Assembly (NCBI GenBank): GCA_027490195.1
Contig: JAIXYN010000011.1
Coordinates: 1-64,000, forward strand
Source of the DNA: Verrucomicrobiaceae bacterium
GTDB taxonomy: Bacteria > Verrucomicrobiota > Verrucomicrobiia > Verrucomicrobiales > Verrucomicrobiaceae
DNA length: 64,000 bases
Direction of reading: 5' to 3'
Made by a program: the position numbers and the translations under genes
Notes under the pieces: model-generated
What the model was told of the DNA's origin: nothing
What the model saw: the letters and a program-made list of their open reading frames with translations, nothing else
The model's database searches: none
In this document: positions 54,351 through 63,932 of the stretch, in pieces
How positions within the stretch are numbered: position 1 is the stretch's first letter
Layout: every line of letters starts with the position of its first letter

Positions 54351-55922
54351 TCAATGCGAGGTCGCCTTCTCCGAGCCAAGGCCGGTGTGGGCGCGGACTT
54401 TGAGCTCGGCAAATTTGGCCTCCGCTTCGGGATCGCGTGCGCTCAAAAGTGTGCCCAGCCAAGCGGCGAGGAAGCCGATGGGAATGCTCACGATGCCAGG
54501 ATTGCTGAGCGGGAAGGGAGCGCCTTCTTTGCCGTAAATACCGCTGGGGCTCAGCAGGATGAGAACAATGGAAACCACCAGACCAGTCGCCAGACCAGCG
54601 ACGGCGCCAGTGGTGTTGAAGCGTTTCCAAAACACACTCAACACGATGACGGGCAGATTCGCCGACGCAGCGACGGAGAACGCAAGACCCACCAGGAATG
54701 CGGCATTCACGGTCGGCCCGAGATAGATGGCGAAGCCGATGCTCGCTGCGCCCACACAGAAAGCCGTGATGCGGGCGACGCGAATTTCCGCGCCGGGGCG
54801 GTTTTCTTTGCCGTGATGAAGGACGTTCGAATAGAAGTCATGCGCAAAGGAGGCGCTGGCGCTCATGGTCAGACCGGCGACGACCGCGAGAATGGTGGCG
54901 AAAGCGACGGCGCTGATGAAGGCGAAAAAGAACTCACCGCCGAGCACTTCGGCGAGTTTCGGAGCGACCATGTTGACGTCCAGTTTGCCGTCAGTGGTGA
55001 GCAGGGCCTTTTTGATAATGGTCGCGGCACCGAATCCAAAGAGAGTCGTCATGATGTAGAAGGCACCGATGATGGCCATGGCCCACACCACGCTGGAGCG
55101 TGCCGTCTTGGCATCTGGCACGGTGTAAAAACGCACGAGGATGTGCGGCAGACCGGCGGTTCCAAGTACAAGGCCTAGGCAAAGCGAAATGAGGTCGATT
55201 GGCCCCCAAGGTCCGGCGACGGCGACGCCGAACTTGAGGCCCGGATCCATAAGGTTTTTCGGAGTTTCGCTGCCACCGTAGTCGGCGTGGGCGACGGCGT
55301 TGAAGAATTCGCTGAAGCTGAAGTGATGGAACTTCATCACTAGGTAGCTGAGCAGAAGTGCGCCGACCATGAGCAGAAGCGCTTTGATGATTTGCACCCA
55401 GGTGGTGGCCAGCATGCCGCCAAAGACAACATACACGAGCATCAACAGGCCTACGCCGATCACCGCTGGTTCGAAGCTGATGCCGATCAACTGTTTGATG
55501 ATGGCACCTGCACCGACCATCTGAGCGATCATGTAAAAGGTGGAGACCACCAACGTACTGAGCGAAGCGAGCGCACGCACCGGGCGCGGCTTGAGCCGGT
55601 AGGCAAGCAGGTCGGCCATGGTGTATTTACCCGCGTTGCGCAGCGGTTCGGCGACGATGAGCAGGACCGTGATGTAAGCGACGAGAAACCCCACGGAGTA
55701 CATGAACCCGTCATAACCCGCGACGTAGATCATGCCGGAAATCCCCAGGAAGGAGGCCGCGCTCATGTAGTCACCAGCCACAGCCAGGCCGTTCTGCCAG
55801 CCGGTGATGCTGCGCCCGGCGGCGAAGTAGGCGCTGGCGCCGGTGTTTTTCTTGGCCGCCCAAAAGGTAATGAGGAGCGTTAGGCCCACGAAGGCCAAGA
55901 ACATGATCAGGGGAGTGTTCAT
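54351..55922 (-). CDS. actP: Sodium:solute symporter (ActP/acetate permease type)
   Basis: A 523-residue membrane protein with thirteen predicted helices of the SSS family. GRSITGWQNGLAVAGDYMSAASFLG is the ActP-type N-terminal hallmark, and GTAGLPHILVRFYTVPDA is conserved in acetate/glycolate permeases. It takes up short monocarboxylates with Na+ or H+. The ATG at 55922 is chosen over 55940 because the first helix begins right after it. It follows a DUF485 gene, the usual yjcH-actP pair. The substrate is not proven. Confidence 0.88.
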   Translation of the reverse strand: MNTPLIMFLAFVGLTLLITFWAAKKNTGASAYFAAGRSITGWQNGLAVAGDYMSAASFLGISGMIYVAGYDGFMYSVGFLVAYITVLLIVAEPLRNAGKYTMADLLAYRLKPRPVRALASLSTLVVSTFYMIAQMVGAGAIIKQLIGISFEPAVIGVGLLMLVYVVFGGMLATTWVQIIKALLLMVGALLLSYLVMKFHHFSFSEFFNAVAHADYGGSETPKNLMDPGLKFGVAVAGPWGPIDLISLCLGLVLGTAGLPHILVRFYTVPDAKTARSSVVWAMAIIGAFYIMTTLFGFGAATIIKKALLTTDGKLDVNMVAPKLAEVLGGEFFFAFISAVAFATILAVVAGLTMSASASFAHDFYSNVLHHGKENRPGAEIRVARITAFCVGAASIGFAIYLGPTVNAAFLVGLAFSVAASANLPVIVLSVFWKRFNTTGAVAGLATGLVVSIVLILLSPSGIYGKEGAPFPLSNPGIVSIPIGFLAAWLGTLLSARDPEAEAKFAELKVRAHTGLGSEKATSH

Positions 55923-55970
55923 CGAGAGAGAAAGGAGCAAATAGAAAAGGGAGATGCAGCAGAGCAGGAA

Positions 55971-56279
55971 TCAGTCGTGACCGTGGATCACGGCGGCAGC
56001 GGATTTGTCCCACTTGGCGGCGACGCGCACATACAAAAAGGCCAGGACCCAGGCCACGATGAACTGCGAGAGGGCGAACAAGTAGGCCACGTTGACCTCA
56101 CCCCAGACCTTCGTTTTCATCATCTCAGGGTAATAGCCCACCAGCACCGGCAGCGCGAGATAGTAGAGCATGCAGAAGATAAAAGCCGGAAGAATGAAGG
56201 CTTTTTTTTGCGCCAGCAGTGCACGGAATTCGGGTTTCGCCTCGAGGGCTTCCCAGTTCACAGGTGATTTTTCGCTCAT
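55971..56279 (-). CDS. yjcH: DUF485 (YjcH-like) membrane protein
   Basis: A 102-residue protein with two helices (about 28-50 and 65-87). FRALLAQKKAFILPAFIFCM is typical of DUF485, which precedes actP in many bacteria and probably supports the symporter. The ATG at 56279 is chosen because the upstream frame to 56366 is unlike the family. The 225-base gap towards the SLC13 gene must contain two divergent promoters; no other gene is seen there. Confidence 0.87.
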   Translation of the reverse strand: MSEKSPVNWEALEAKPEFRALLAQKKAFILPAFIFCMLYYLALPVLVGYYPEMMKTKVWGEVNVAYLFALSQFIVAWVLAFLYVRVAAKWDKSAAAVIHGHD

Positions 56280-56504
56280 AGTGGGCGCGAGAGTATGGAG
56301 ACAGACGCTGAATGGCAAGGGTGGAAAGCAGCAGAGATGAAAATGCCCCTGTTTTCCTGTCCCCATAACAGCACCCTGCTTCAGTCTGTATCTAACACCT
56401 CGAATGGGCAGGGCAGATTTTTTTGCACAAAAGCGGCAGACAGGAATGCTTTACGCGGCTTGCTCCTTGAGCAGTGTATGTCTCTGCGCCACTGGTGCGT
56501 CCCA

Positions 56505-58268
56505 ATGGAAGCATGGATCGTCATCGGACTGCTCATCGTAGCCGTCATCGCCTTTGCCACGGAGAAAATCTCCGTGGATCTCGTCACTTTGTCGATGCTG
56601 TGCGTGCTGGTCATGTGCGGCATTTTGAAGGCTGACCGCGCTTTTGCCGGATTTGGAGATCGGGTGATCATTCTGCTGGCGGCGATTTTTGTGATCGGTG
56701 CCGCGCTGCGTGAGACTGGCGTGTTAGACATGATGGGCGGTGTGCTGGCACAGACCTTCGGCACCCAGCCGAAGCGGCTCATGGGTTTTATGATGGCGGT
56801 AGTGGGCGGTGTGTCTGCCTTCATGAACAACACCACCGTCACCGCCGTGTTTGTGGGTCCGGTAATGGGCCTCTCGCGCAAGCTGCGCATCCCGCCCTCA
56901 CGCCTCCTGATGCCGCTGGCTTTTGCCTCGCTGATGGGTGGTACGTGCACGCTGATCGGCACCTCCACGAACGTCGCCGTGAGCGGCGCGATCACCAAGC
57001 TTGGCTTGGAGCCCCTGCGCATGTTCGAATTCACCAGTATCGGCCTTGTACTCATGCTGACCGGCATTCTTTACATGGTCTTTATTGGTACCCGCCTGGT
57101 GCCTGAACGCGACAAGGCTGCGGCTGTTGCCGGTGATGCCATGCGTGACTACCTCGCCGAGGTGATGGTGCTGCCCGGCTCGCCTCTCATCGGTCAGGCC
57201 GCCTTCGATTCGGATTTTTCAGCGATGGACTTTCAAGTCATGAAAATCCGCCGGGCTGACCAGCCTCTGGATGCTGGACCCAATCTCCGCTTCGAAGAAG
57301 GCGATGTCGTCCTCGTGGCCGGCAAGGTGGAAAATCTGATCCGGGTGAAGAAGATCGAAGGTCTCGACATTCTCGAAGACGTCACGCTGCGCAGCTCAGG
57401 CGTGGACATGCGCGATGCGCAGATCGCGGAGGTCGTTCTCACTCCGCGCTCCGGCTTTGTCGGCCGGTCCTTGCGCGACAACAACTTCCGCCAACGCACC
57501 GGCCTCTCAGTGCTGGCCTTGATGCGAGGAGATCGCACGTTGATGCATCACATGTCGGATGAGAAACTGCGGGCTGGCGATGTGCTGCTGCTGCAGGGGC
57601 CAAGTGATCGTTTTCGTGCCTTTGAAGAAGGCAATGACATGATCGTCATCACACAGCATCAATTCAGTGCAGAGGCGCGCCGGAGAGGCGTCATGCTGCT
57701 GGGTGCCTTTGTTCTCGCCGTGATCGTTAGCAGCATTGGCTGGGTGCCTGACACCATCGCCTTCGTCATGGTCGCCATCATGGCCGTCCTGACACGCTGC
57801 ATTAAACTGGAGAACGCCTATGCCAACATCGACTGGAGGCTGCTTATCCTGATCGGCGGCATGATGGCCTTTGGCGAGGCGATGCAGGTCTCGGGCGCAT
57901 CCAGCATGATCGCCAATTTCATCACCGGCTGGCTGCAGCCCTGGGGAGTATTTGCGGTCTTCACCGGATTCTGCCTGCTGACGATCCTCCTTACCCAGCC
58001 GATGTCAAACGCCGCTGCGGCACTCGTCGTGCTGCCAGTCGCCTTGCAGGCCGCAGCCAGCATGGGTGCCAATCAACGCGCCTTTGCCATTGGCGTCATG
58101 CTCAGCGCCTCCGCCTCCATGCTCACGCCGTTTGAGCCCAGTTGCATTCTTGTCTATGGCCCCGGGAAATATCGCTTCGCCGACTTCATCAAAGTGGGCG
58201 GCGGCCTGACCCTCGTGATGCTGATCGTCATCCTGGCCATGGTGCCGGTGTTCTGGCCGCTGAAGTAG
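56505..58268 (+). CDS. SLC13/DASS-type anion transporter with two RCK_C domains
   Basis: A 587-residue membrane protein. Two halves of the CitM/ArsB/SLC13 membrane domain flank a cytoplasmic insert (about 205-375) that holds two TrkA_C (RCK_C) domains, e.g. PGSPLIGQAAFDSDF and RSGFVGRSLRDNNF. AFMNNTTVTAVFVGPV and GTSTNVAVSG are the conserved hairpin and Asn/Thr substrate motifs, mirrored by TQPMSNAAAALVV in the second half. Such transporters carry sulfate or dicarboxylates. The ATG at 56505 starts the first helix; the upstream open frame to 56295 is likely noise. Confidence 0.88.
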   Translation: MEAWIVIGLLIVAVIAFATEKISVDLVTLSMLCVLVMCGILKADRAFAGFGDRVIILLAAIFVIGAALRETGVLDMMGGVLAQTFGTQPKRLMGFMMAVVGGVSAFMNNTTVTAVFVGPVMGLSRKLRIPPSRLLMPLAFASLMGGTCTLIGTSTNVAVSGAITKLGLEPLRMFEFTSIGLVLMLTGILYMVFIGTRLVPERDKAAAVAGDAMRDYLAEVMVLPGSPLIGQAAFDSDFSAMDFQVMKIRRADQPLDAGPNLRFEEGDVVLVAGKVENLIRVKKIEGLDILEDVTLRSSGVDMRDAQIAEVVLTPRSGFVGRSLRDNNFRQRTGLSVLALMRGDRTLMHHMSDEKLRAGDVLLLQGPSDRFRAFEEGNDMIVITQHQFSAEARRRGVMLLGAFVLAVIVSSIGWVPDTIAFVMVAIMAVLTRCIKLENAYANIDWRLLILIGGMMAFGEAMQVSGASSMIANFITGWLQPWGVFAVFTGFCLLTILLTQPMSNAAAALVVLPVALQAAASMGANQRAFAIGVMLSASASMLTPFEPSCILVYGPGKYRFADFIKVGGGLTLVMLIVILAMVPVFWPLK

Positions 58269-58640
58269 AGTACTGAGCGCGGCATCATCCGCAGCTCTCA
58301 ATGCGGCAAACGAGACGCCCAAGGCCCTGTTCATGCGGGAACACGCAGAAGATGTAGGTTCACGCTATGCCAGCGATTTCTAATGCTGAACTTCAAAAGC
58401 ATCCTGGCTGGTTGATGGGGCCAAAAGAGCTGGAGAGGCCTCAAAAGCTGACTTGTTCCCAGCTCTTATGATTGGGGTTAGCTAGTTTGTTAAATCACTC
58501 ATATCCGTAAGTACTGCGAACAAGCCCAACAAGTGAGTTCCCCTTTGGAAAAACAAGGGTTCCACGCGCAGATGAGCTGTGAACGGATCCGGCAGGAATT
58601 GTGAGCGAACTCCAACAACCCTGACTGTTCACCTTTACTC
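58269..58640. other. Gap without a recognised gene
   Basis: In these 372 bases I see no gene, tRNA or strong hairpin. The sequence between the SLC13 gene and rnc is of mixed composition with a moderately AT-rich stretch near 58470-58500. It may hold the 3' ends of both convergent transcripts. Confidence 0.4.
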
Positions 58641-59372
58641 TCATGACTTGCGGTTTTGTTGGTCCAGTTGTGCACGAGTTGTTCGCAGCAGTTCACGGAG
58701 GGCTGGATTGTTGATTGCAGCCTGCGCTGCCTCCACTTCGGCGTCCTTTTTGCTGCGGCCAGTGCCGCGTCCAAGCTGGGTGCCCTGCCAGGAGACAGCG
58801 GCGATGAAGTTTTTGGCGTGATCCGGCCCTTCGGCTCCGACGATCACATAGTGGGGTGGTTCCACGCCCACGGCTTGAATGAGTTCCTGCAGCTGTCCCT
58901 TGGGATTGGAGTCCAGCGGGCCACGATTCAGAGCTTCGAGATCCTCGGCGAAGAGCCGTTCAGCAAATGGATGAGCGGCATCGGTGCCCGAATCAAGGTG
59001 GATGGCCCCTGCGACGGCTTCAAGGGCATCGGCGAGGGTGGACTCGCGGTCCCGGCCGCCGTTGGCTTCTTCACCACGCCCCAAGTGCAGGTAGGCACCG
59101 AGCCCGATGCGTCGGGCGATGCGCGCCAGTGCCTTGGTGGAGACGAGCTGGGCGCGTGCCTGGGTCAGCACGCCCTCGTCAGCCTGGGGCAGGCGTGCAT
59201 AGAGCAGATGTGATAGGGCGAGCTGCAGCACGGCGTCTCCGAGGAATTCGAGGCGCTGGTTGTCGGAATGCGCACGCTGGTTTTCATAACCAACGCTGCC
59301 GTGCGTGAGTGCAAGCTGCAGCAACGCGGGATTGCGAAAGGTATGGCCAATGACGTTTTCCAGCGGTTCCAT
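58641..59372 (-). CDS. rnc: Ribonuclease III
   Basis: Cleaves double-stranded RNA in rRNA and mRNA processing. The 243-residue protein has the N-terminal RNase III domain with the signature NQRLEFLGDAVLQLALS and catalytic acids in ADALEAVAGAIHLD, and a C-terminal double-stranded-RNA-binding domain (about 165-235) ending with KKDAEVEAAQAAINNPAL. Start: ATG at 59372, which places the usual helix (LENVIGHTFRNPALLQLALTH) at the N-terminus. The tRNA-His gene is 48 bases upstream on the same strand. Confidence 0.94.
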   Translation of the reverse strand: MEPLENVIGHTFRNPALLQLALTHGSVGYENQRAHSDNQRLEFLGDAVLQLALSHLLYARLPQADEGVLTQARAQLVSTKALARIARRIGLGAYLHLGRGEEANGGRDRESTLADALEAVAGAIHLDSGTDAAHPFAERLFAEDLEALNRGPLDSNPKGQLQELIQAVGVEPPHYVIVGAEGPDHAKNFIAAVSWQGTQLGRGTGRSKKDAEVEAAQAAINNPALRELLRTTRAQLDQQNRKS

Positions 59373-59420
59373 GTGTGCCTCTTTTGTAGCCGGAAGTCCG
59401 GCTGCACTCCATGAAAAAAG

Positions 59421-59496
59421 TGGGGTGACCGACGGGACTCGAACCCGCAACAACCAGAATCACAATCTGGGGCTCTACCGTTGAACTACGGCCACC
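59421..59496 (-). tRNA. tRNA-His (anticodon GTG)
   Basis: A 76-nucleotide cloverleaf with the extra 5' G (-1) of histidine tRNAs opposite C73, and encoded 3' CCA. The acceptor stem is GTGGCCG/CGGTCAC (with one G-T pair), the anticodon loop is TTGTGAT between CCAGA and TCTGG, and the T arm contains GGGTTCGAGTCCC. It lies just before rnc. Confidence 0.95.
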
Positions 59497-59587
59497 ATCT
59501 CTACCGAGAGTCGAACATATTACGCGGGAGGAACGTTTGCGCCAGCGAAAAATCAGGGGTGGGGTGGCAAGGGCAAACTGGTCCCAA

Positions 59588-59647
59588 ATGTGACCGAATA
59601 GTCAGTGACGGAAACGACAGTGACCAAAAAGACAGTGAGTGAAGTGT
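59588..59647. repeat. Four 15-bp direct repeats (CAGTGAC-N8)
   Basis: CAGTGAC occurs at 59603 and 59618, CAGTGAG at 59633, and a weaker ATGTGAC at 59588, all exactly 15 bases apart. The following eight bases are A-rich (e.g. GGAAACGA, CAAAAAGA). They lie between the tRNA-His gene and a small membrane-protein gene at 59696. A regulator-binding array is possible; a short tandem duplication is the simpler explanation. Confidence 0.6.
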
Positions 59648-59695
59648 CACTGCACACTTTTTGAGCTCGCAGTCTTTGCCGACCAAGCTGGCTCA

Positions 59696-59905
59696 ATGGA
59701 AACACTCATTCGGATCTTCACTGCCGTCTTGGATTTCTTCTCGGCCATCGGGGCCTTTTTTGGAATGCTCGGCAAAGCCTTCCAAAACGTCTGGAGCGTC
59801 GAAACTTTGATCGTGGGGATCATGATCGCAGCTGCTGTGGCCGGGATGGCCGCCTTTGGGCCCTGGACGCGAAAGCGCAAGCCGGGAGAATTTCCCTGGC
59901 AATGA
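59696..59905 (+). CDS. Small two-span membrane protein
   Basis: A 69-residue protein with two hydrophobic segments (about 4-27 and 35-53, LIVGIMIAAAVAGMAAFGP) and a basic C-terminus (TRKRKPGEFPWQ). No family is recognised. The ATG at 59696 follows the 15-bp repeats. It ends three bases from the end of the convergent RND-type gene. Being so short, it might be spurious, but the two helices with positive-inside tail look genuine. Confidence 0.45.
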   Translation: METLIRIFTAVLDFFSAIGAFFGMLGKAFQNVWSVETLIVGIMIAAAVAGMAAFGPWTRKRKPGEFPWQ

Positions 59906-59908
59906 GAT

Positions 59909-62290
59909 TCAGCGCTGCCGCCGGAACCAAATCCACGGCAAAGCGAAGGCGGCGGTGATCAGTACGGTGATCACGCCGATCATTGCGGTGATACCGAGGG
60001 TGATGAGGCCGCAGTTGCTGCCCATGGCAAGGACACCAAATCCCAGACCGGTGCTGAGTCCGCAGTAGGCGAGCGAACGGCCCAGCGAAGCGACGCGTTC
60101 GCGGGTGATGCTGGGCTCACGCAGGGAATGCATCACATGAATGGTGAAATCGAGACCCAGACCGAGGCAGAGAGGCACGGCACCGACGCTCATGAGATTC
60201 CAGGTTAAACCCCAAGCCGACATGCCGCCGAGGAGGATCCAGCCGCTGGCTGCGAGGGTGAAGAAGGCGTACATGCGCTCGCGCCAGCCGTGAAACACCA
60301 GCAGGAACAGGATGCAGGCGATGACAACGGTAGGCACGCAGACGTGGAGGATTTCACGTTTCAGCAGGGGTTCGAGAGAGGTTCGCAGAAAGGCCCAGCC
60401 GGCTGGGTGTGCCCCTGGAATCTTTTCCAGTTCGTGCAGCACCGGCGCATTCTCCAAGGTGCGCCCCTCGGCGAGGCGCATGGAACCCATGGCCATCACT
60501 CCGTATTTGTCATGCTCGGAGAGAATGCCGCCTAGATTTTCAAGCACGATGGGCTTGGGCCAGAGCGGGAGTGCTGTCTTAGCAGCGGCCCATTCACGCC
60601 ATTGCTTGAAGACATTCTGTGTCAGGGCATAGGCGACGTCGGTGAATCCGGCGGCATCGACGGCCTGTTTGCATACATCTTCGCGTGCGGCGAGGGTTTG
60701 CAGCGCGGCGAGATTGGCCTTTTGCGCGTCTGCATCGGGTACCAAAGCGAGCGGCAGTAGTTGGGCTTCGACTTCATCGCTCGTCAGCGTTTTCTGCGCA
60801 GCGAAGATGCTCTGGCGCAAGGCTGCGGCATCTGGGGCCGCGAAGACCACAGGTACATTGCGCCCCGGCTCGTTGCTGGTGTTCAGCATGCGTTGCTCGA
60901 TGTCTTCTAGAATATCGAAGGCCTCGCTCTTGTCGGGTCGCAGCACGGCAGAGCCGAAGTCCATCTTCGGCAGACCTTTCCATCCCATCACCGCAGTAGC
61001 GGCGATCAGGGCGATCAAGACGAGCCACACCATGATGCCCTGCATCCGCATGGCTAGGCGAATGGTGCCATGATGCTCCTCCAGTTTACCCGTGGTCATG
61101 CCCAGCGGCAGAAAGCCAAAGATCATGACCGCTGCGCCGATCAACACTCCGAGCGCCGACAAAACACCGAGCTGCGCTACGCCGGGAAGCTGGCTGAGAC
61201 CCAGCATGCCAAAGATGCCCGCGATGCTGACGGCCGACCACGTGACACTGGGCAGCGCCCGCCGACAGATGCTGCCAAATCGCTCACCCGGATGTTGCCG
61301 TGACACATGGAGGCCGAAGACGCCAAAGTCTTCGATTAAGCCCGTGAGGATCGCGGCGAAGCCCATCGACATCACATTGAGAGAGCCATAGATCACACCC
61401 GCTGTGCCGAGCGTGAGCAGGTTTGCGCAGAGGATGGCCAGCAGCAGCCAAAGTAGCGGCTTCACACTGCGGTGCAGCAACCAGAAGAGGAAGCCAACGA
61501 TGAAGGTGACGGCACCGATCGACTGCCTCATGTCCCCTTCCATGCCGGTGGCAATTTCGGCCTGAAACGCTGGATCGCCAGTGAAGCCAATCTTCACGCC
61601 GGTGAGTTCGCCTTGCTGTGGCAGCCATTCTTCGCGCACCGCTTTTTTGATCTGCGTGAGCCACGTATTGGCTGCGCGATAATCAGCGAGCGCCTGGCCC
61701 GGGGGGGTGACAAATAGCAGGCGCAGCGTGCCATCCGCGCTGCTGAATTCATCTCCCACGAGGCTGCTCATGTCGCCACCGCCGCTCATGATGGACAACG
61801 CACCACGCGCAAGGCCGAGCGGATCGTAACCGCTGAGCGTGGCGTTTTGCAGATCCAGCGAAGAGCCTGCCGCCTCCTTGGATTTGGCGAGCAGGGCCTT
61901 GAGCGAAGCGGGATCAAGCGAGGCGATGAGCTTCGCCACCTCCTTTGGCGGCGCATTGAGCCAGAGATAGGCGACGACTTCGGCGATGATCGCAGGATCG
62001 GATTGCAGCAGGGATTTGCTGCGAACGCTGGCACATAGCTCAGGCTTGGCGGCTAAGTGCTCGGCCAGGGCATCGGCAGTGACCTCGACGAGTGCCGGAT
62101 CGTCCGCCTGCACTGCGATCAGCAGCAGATTGCGTTTTTGCTCGCGCAGCAGGCGTGTGCCTTGCAGTCCCGGAAGTTCCTGCGGTAGCAGGCTGAGCGG
62201 ATCGACGTCGAAATCCAACCGCGAAACGCCAAAGACTCCCGCCACGATGACGAGCAGGACGAAGAACAGGCGAAGCGAGGCAGGTTTCAT
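59909..62290 (-). CDS. MMPL/RND-family exporter (HpnN-like)
   Basis: A 793-residue membrane protein with twelve predicted helices in two halves. Each half has one helix, a large periplasmic domain (about 25-240 and 430-640) and five helices. DVDPLSLLP near the start and SMGFAAILTGLIEDFGVFGLH and VPLCLGLGLDFTIHVMHSL in the membrane part are typical of MMPL/RND lipid exporters, including hopanoid transporter HpnN. It probably exports a lipid to the outer membrane. The ATG at 62290 starts the first helix; an ATG at 62377 would overlap the divergent GntP gene. Confidence 0.83.
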   Translation of the reverse strand: MKPASLRLFFVLLVIVAGVFGVSRLDFDVDPLSLLPQELPGLQGTRLLREQKRNLLLIAVQADDPALVEVTADALAEHLAAKPELCASVRSKSLLQSDPAIIAEVVAYLWLNAPPKEVAKLIASLDPASLKALLAKSKEAAGSSLDLQNATLSGYDPLGLARGALSIMSGGGDMSSLVGDEFSSADGTLRLLFVTPPGQALADYRAANTWLTQIKKAVREEWLPQQGELTGVKIGFTGDPAFQAEIATGMEGDMRQSIGAVTFIVGFLFWLLHRSVKPLLWLLLAILCANLLTLGTAGVIYGSLNVMSMGFAAILTGLIEDFGVFGLHVSRQHPGERFGSICRRALPSVTWSAVSIAGIFGMLGLSQLPGVAQLGVLSALGVLIGAAVMIFGFLPLGMTTGKLEEHHGTIRLAMRMQGIMVWLVLIALIAATAVMGWKGLPKMDFGSAVLRPDKSEAFDILEDIEQRMLNTSNEPGRNVPVVFAAPDAAALRQSIFAAQKTLTSDEVEAQLLPLALVPDADAQKANLAALQTLAAREDVCKQAVDAAGFTDVAYALTQNVFKQWREWAAAKTALPLWPKPIVLENLGGILSEHDKYGVMAMGSMRLAEGRTLENAPVLHELEKIPGAHPAGWAFLRTSLEPLLKREILHVCVPTVVIACILFLLVFHGWRERMYAFFTLAASGWILLGGMSAWGLTWNLMSVGAVPLCLGLGLDFTIHVMHSLREPSITRERVASLGRSLAYCGLSTGLGFGVLAMGSNCGLITLGITAMIGVITVLITAAFALPWIWFRRQR

Positions 62291-62375
62291 GCGCGGCGGA
62301 AAGAAGCGGAGCCAGACGGGAAGTCCACTGTCGAATGTCTTGACGCGCTCACTGCCTCCCGCCAGCATCGCGGCC

Positions 62376-63869
62376 ATGTTTCTCCTTGCCGCAACTTCGG
62401 CCAGCTACTGGCCCTTCGTCGTTCTTGCCATCAGTGTGGCTTTCATCATCATCGGCATCAGCGTGCTGCGCTTGCATGCGTTTGTGGCGCTGATCCTCGC
62501 AGCCTTGCTCGCGGGGGTGCTCGCAAATAAAAGCTCATGGGACATTGTACAAAAGGACGGCTCGGTGAAGGCGATGTCTTCCATGGTCGGCGTGGTGGAG
62601 ATGGTGTCCAAAGGTCTGGGTGACACGGCGCGTGACATTGCGATCTCGATCGCGCTGGCGGCGATCATCGGCATGTGCCTGATGGAAAGCGGCAGCGCGG
62701 ACAAGGTGGTGCGTCGCTTCTTGGCTTTCTTTGGCGAGAAGCATGCGGGCTGGGCGCTGCTGTGGAGCACCTTCATCCTGAGTGCGCCGATCTTTTTCGA
62801 CACGATGTTCATGCTCATGGTTCCGCTGGCTATGGCGTTGCGCATGCGCACAGGGAAGGACTACACGCTCTATCTGATGGCGATCTGCTGCGGGGGCACA
62901 GTGACTCACTCCATGACGGTGCCGCATCCGGGCCCAGTGGCGGTGGTGGATGACCTGCACCTGAATGTGGGCGAATCCATCATCGGTGGCATGATGATCG
63001 GTGCCATCACCTGCGTGTTTGGCTTCATGTTCAGCAAGTGGCTGAACCGTCGTACCGATGTGCCGCTGCGTGCCACAGGCGGTGTTTCGCTGGATGATCT
63101 GAAAAGCGAGAGCGCGAAGCCGGAGAGCGAGCTGCCGAGCTTCTTCTGGAGCATGACACCGGTGCTGCTCCCAATCATTCTGATCAGCCTGACGACGGTG
63201 TTTGAACTCGCTAACAAAGGCGCAGCCACTGGTGCGGGCTGGGGTGTGGCGCTGGTGAACCTCTTCGGTGGCGACCAGGGATTCACCGCCGTGCGTGCCT
63301 GGGTGGACTTCATCGGGCACAAGAACATCGCGCTGTTTATTGGCGCTGCAATTTCGCTTTGGGTGCTCGCCAAGCAGCGCGGCTTGGGCTTGAAGAAAGT
63401 GGAGGAACTCGTGGGTCCCCCGCTGGAAACCGCAGGGATGATCATTCTCATCACCAGTGCCGGCGGTGCCTTTGGTCTGGCTCTGCGCAGCGCGGGTGTG
63501 GGCGATGCAGTGAAGGTGCTGGCGCAGGGTTACAGCCTCAATCTCGTGCTGCTCGGCTGGATCGTGGCCGCCGTGGTTCGTGTGGCCCAAGGCTCCGCAA
63601 CGGTGGCGATGCTGACCACTTCTTCCATCATGGCACCCATGCTGGTCGGCACGCAGCTTGGCTGCCATCCCGTCTATCTCTTCACCGCCATCGGCTTTGG
63701 CGCGATGTTCTGCTCCTGGATGAACGACAGCGGCTTCTGGGTGGTGAATCGCCTGAGCGGCATGACCGAGAAGGAAACCCTTCGCACCTGGAGCCTGCAG
63801 CTCACGGCGGACTCGATCATTGGACTCTTGGTGACACTGACCTTGAGCAAACTGCTGCCGATGGTGTGA
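62376..63869 (+). CDS. GntP-family (gluconate:H+ symporter) permease
   Basis: A 497-residue membrane protein with about twelve to fourteen helices of the GntP family. Hallmarks: LMVPLAMALRMRTGKDY, VTHSMTVPHPGPVAV and the C-terminal VAQGSATVAMLTTSSIMAP and SWMNDSGFWVV. It takes up gluconate or a related sugar acid. The ATG at 62376 is chosen; the frame is open to 61986 but that part lies antisense to the exporter. The 85-base gap to the exporter start must hold both promoters. Confidence 0.88.
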   Translation: MFLLAATSASYWPFVVLAISVAFIIIGISVLRLHAFVALILAALLAGVLANKSSWDIVQKDGSVKAMSSMVGVVEMVSKGLGDTARDIAISIALAAIIGMCLMESGSADKVVRRFLAFFGEKHAGWALLWSTFILSAPIFFDTMFMLMVPLAMALRMRTGKDYTLYLMAICCGGTVTHSMTVPHPGPVAVVDDLHLNVGESIIGGMMIGAITCVFGFMFSKWLNRRTDVPLRATGGVSLDDLKSESAKPESELPSFFWSMTPVLLPIILISLTTVFELANKGAATGAGWGVALVNLFGGDQGFTAVRAWVDFIGHKNIALFIGAAISLWVLAKQRGLGLKKVEELVGPPLETAGMIILITSAGGAFGLALRSAGVGDAVKVLAQGYSLNLVLLGWIVAAVVRVAQGSATVAMLTTSSIMAPMLVGTQLGCHPVYLFTAIGFGAMFCSWMNDSGFWVVNRLSGMTEKETLRTWSLQLTADSIIGLLVTLTLSKLLPMV

Positions 63870-63932
63870 GGACGAGACGCCTTTGAAACAGTGATGGAAA
63901 CTCGGTGGCGTTCTGGTATCATCTAGATTGTC

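Noticed and set aside
58499..58774. 91-residue open frame on the minus strand after rnc
   Set aside because: It overlaps the 3' part of rnc in another frame and has no recognisable features.
59588..59647. CRISPR array
   Set aside because: Units are only 15 bases with no spacer of 25-40 bases, and no cas gene is in the window.
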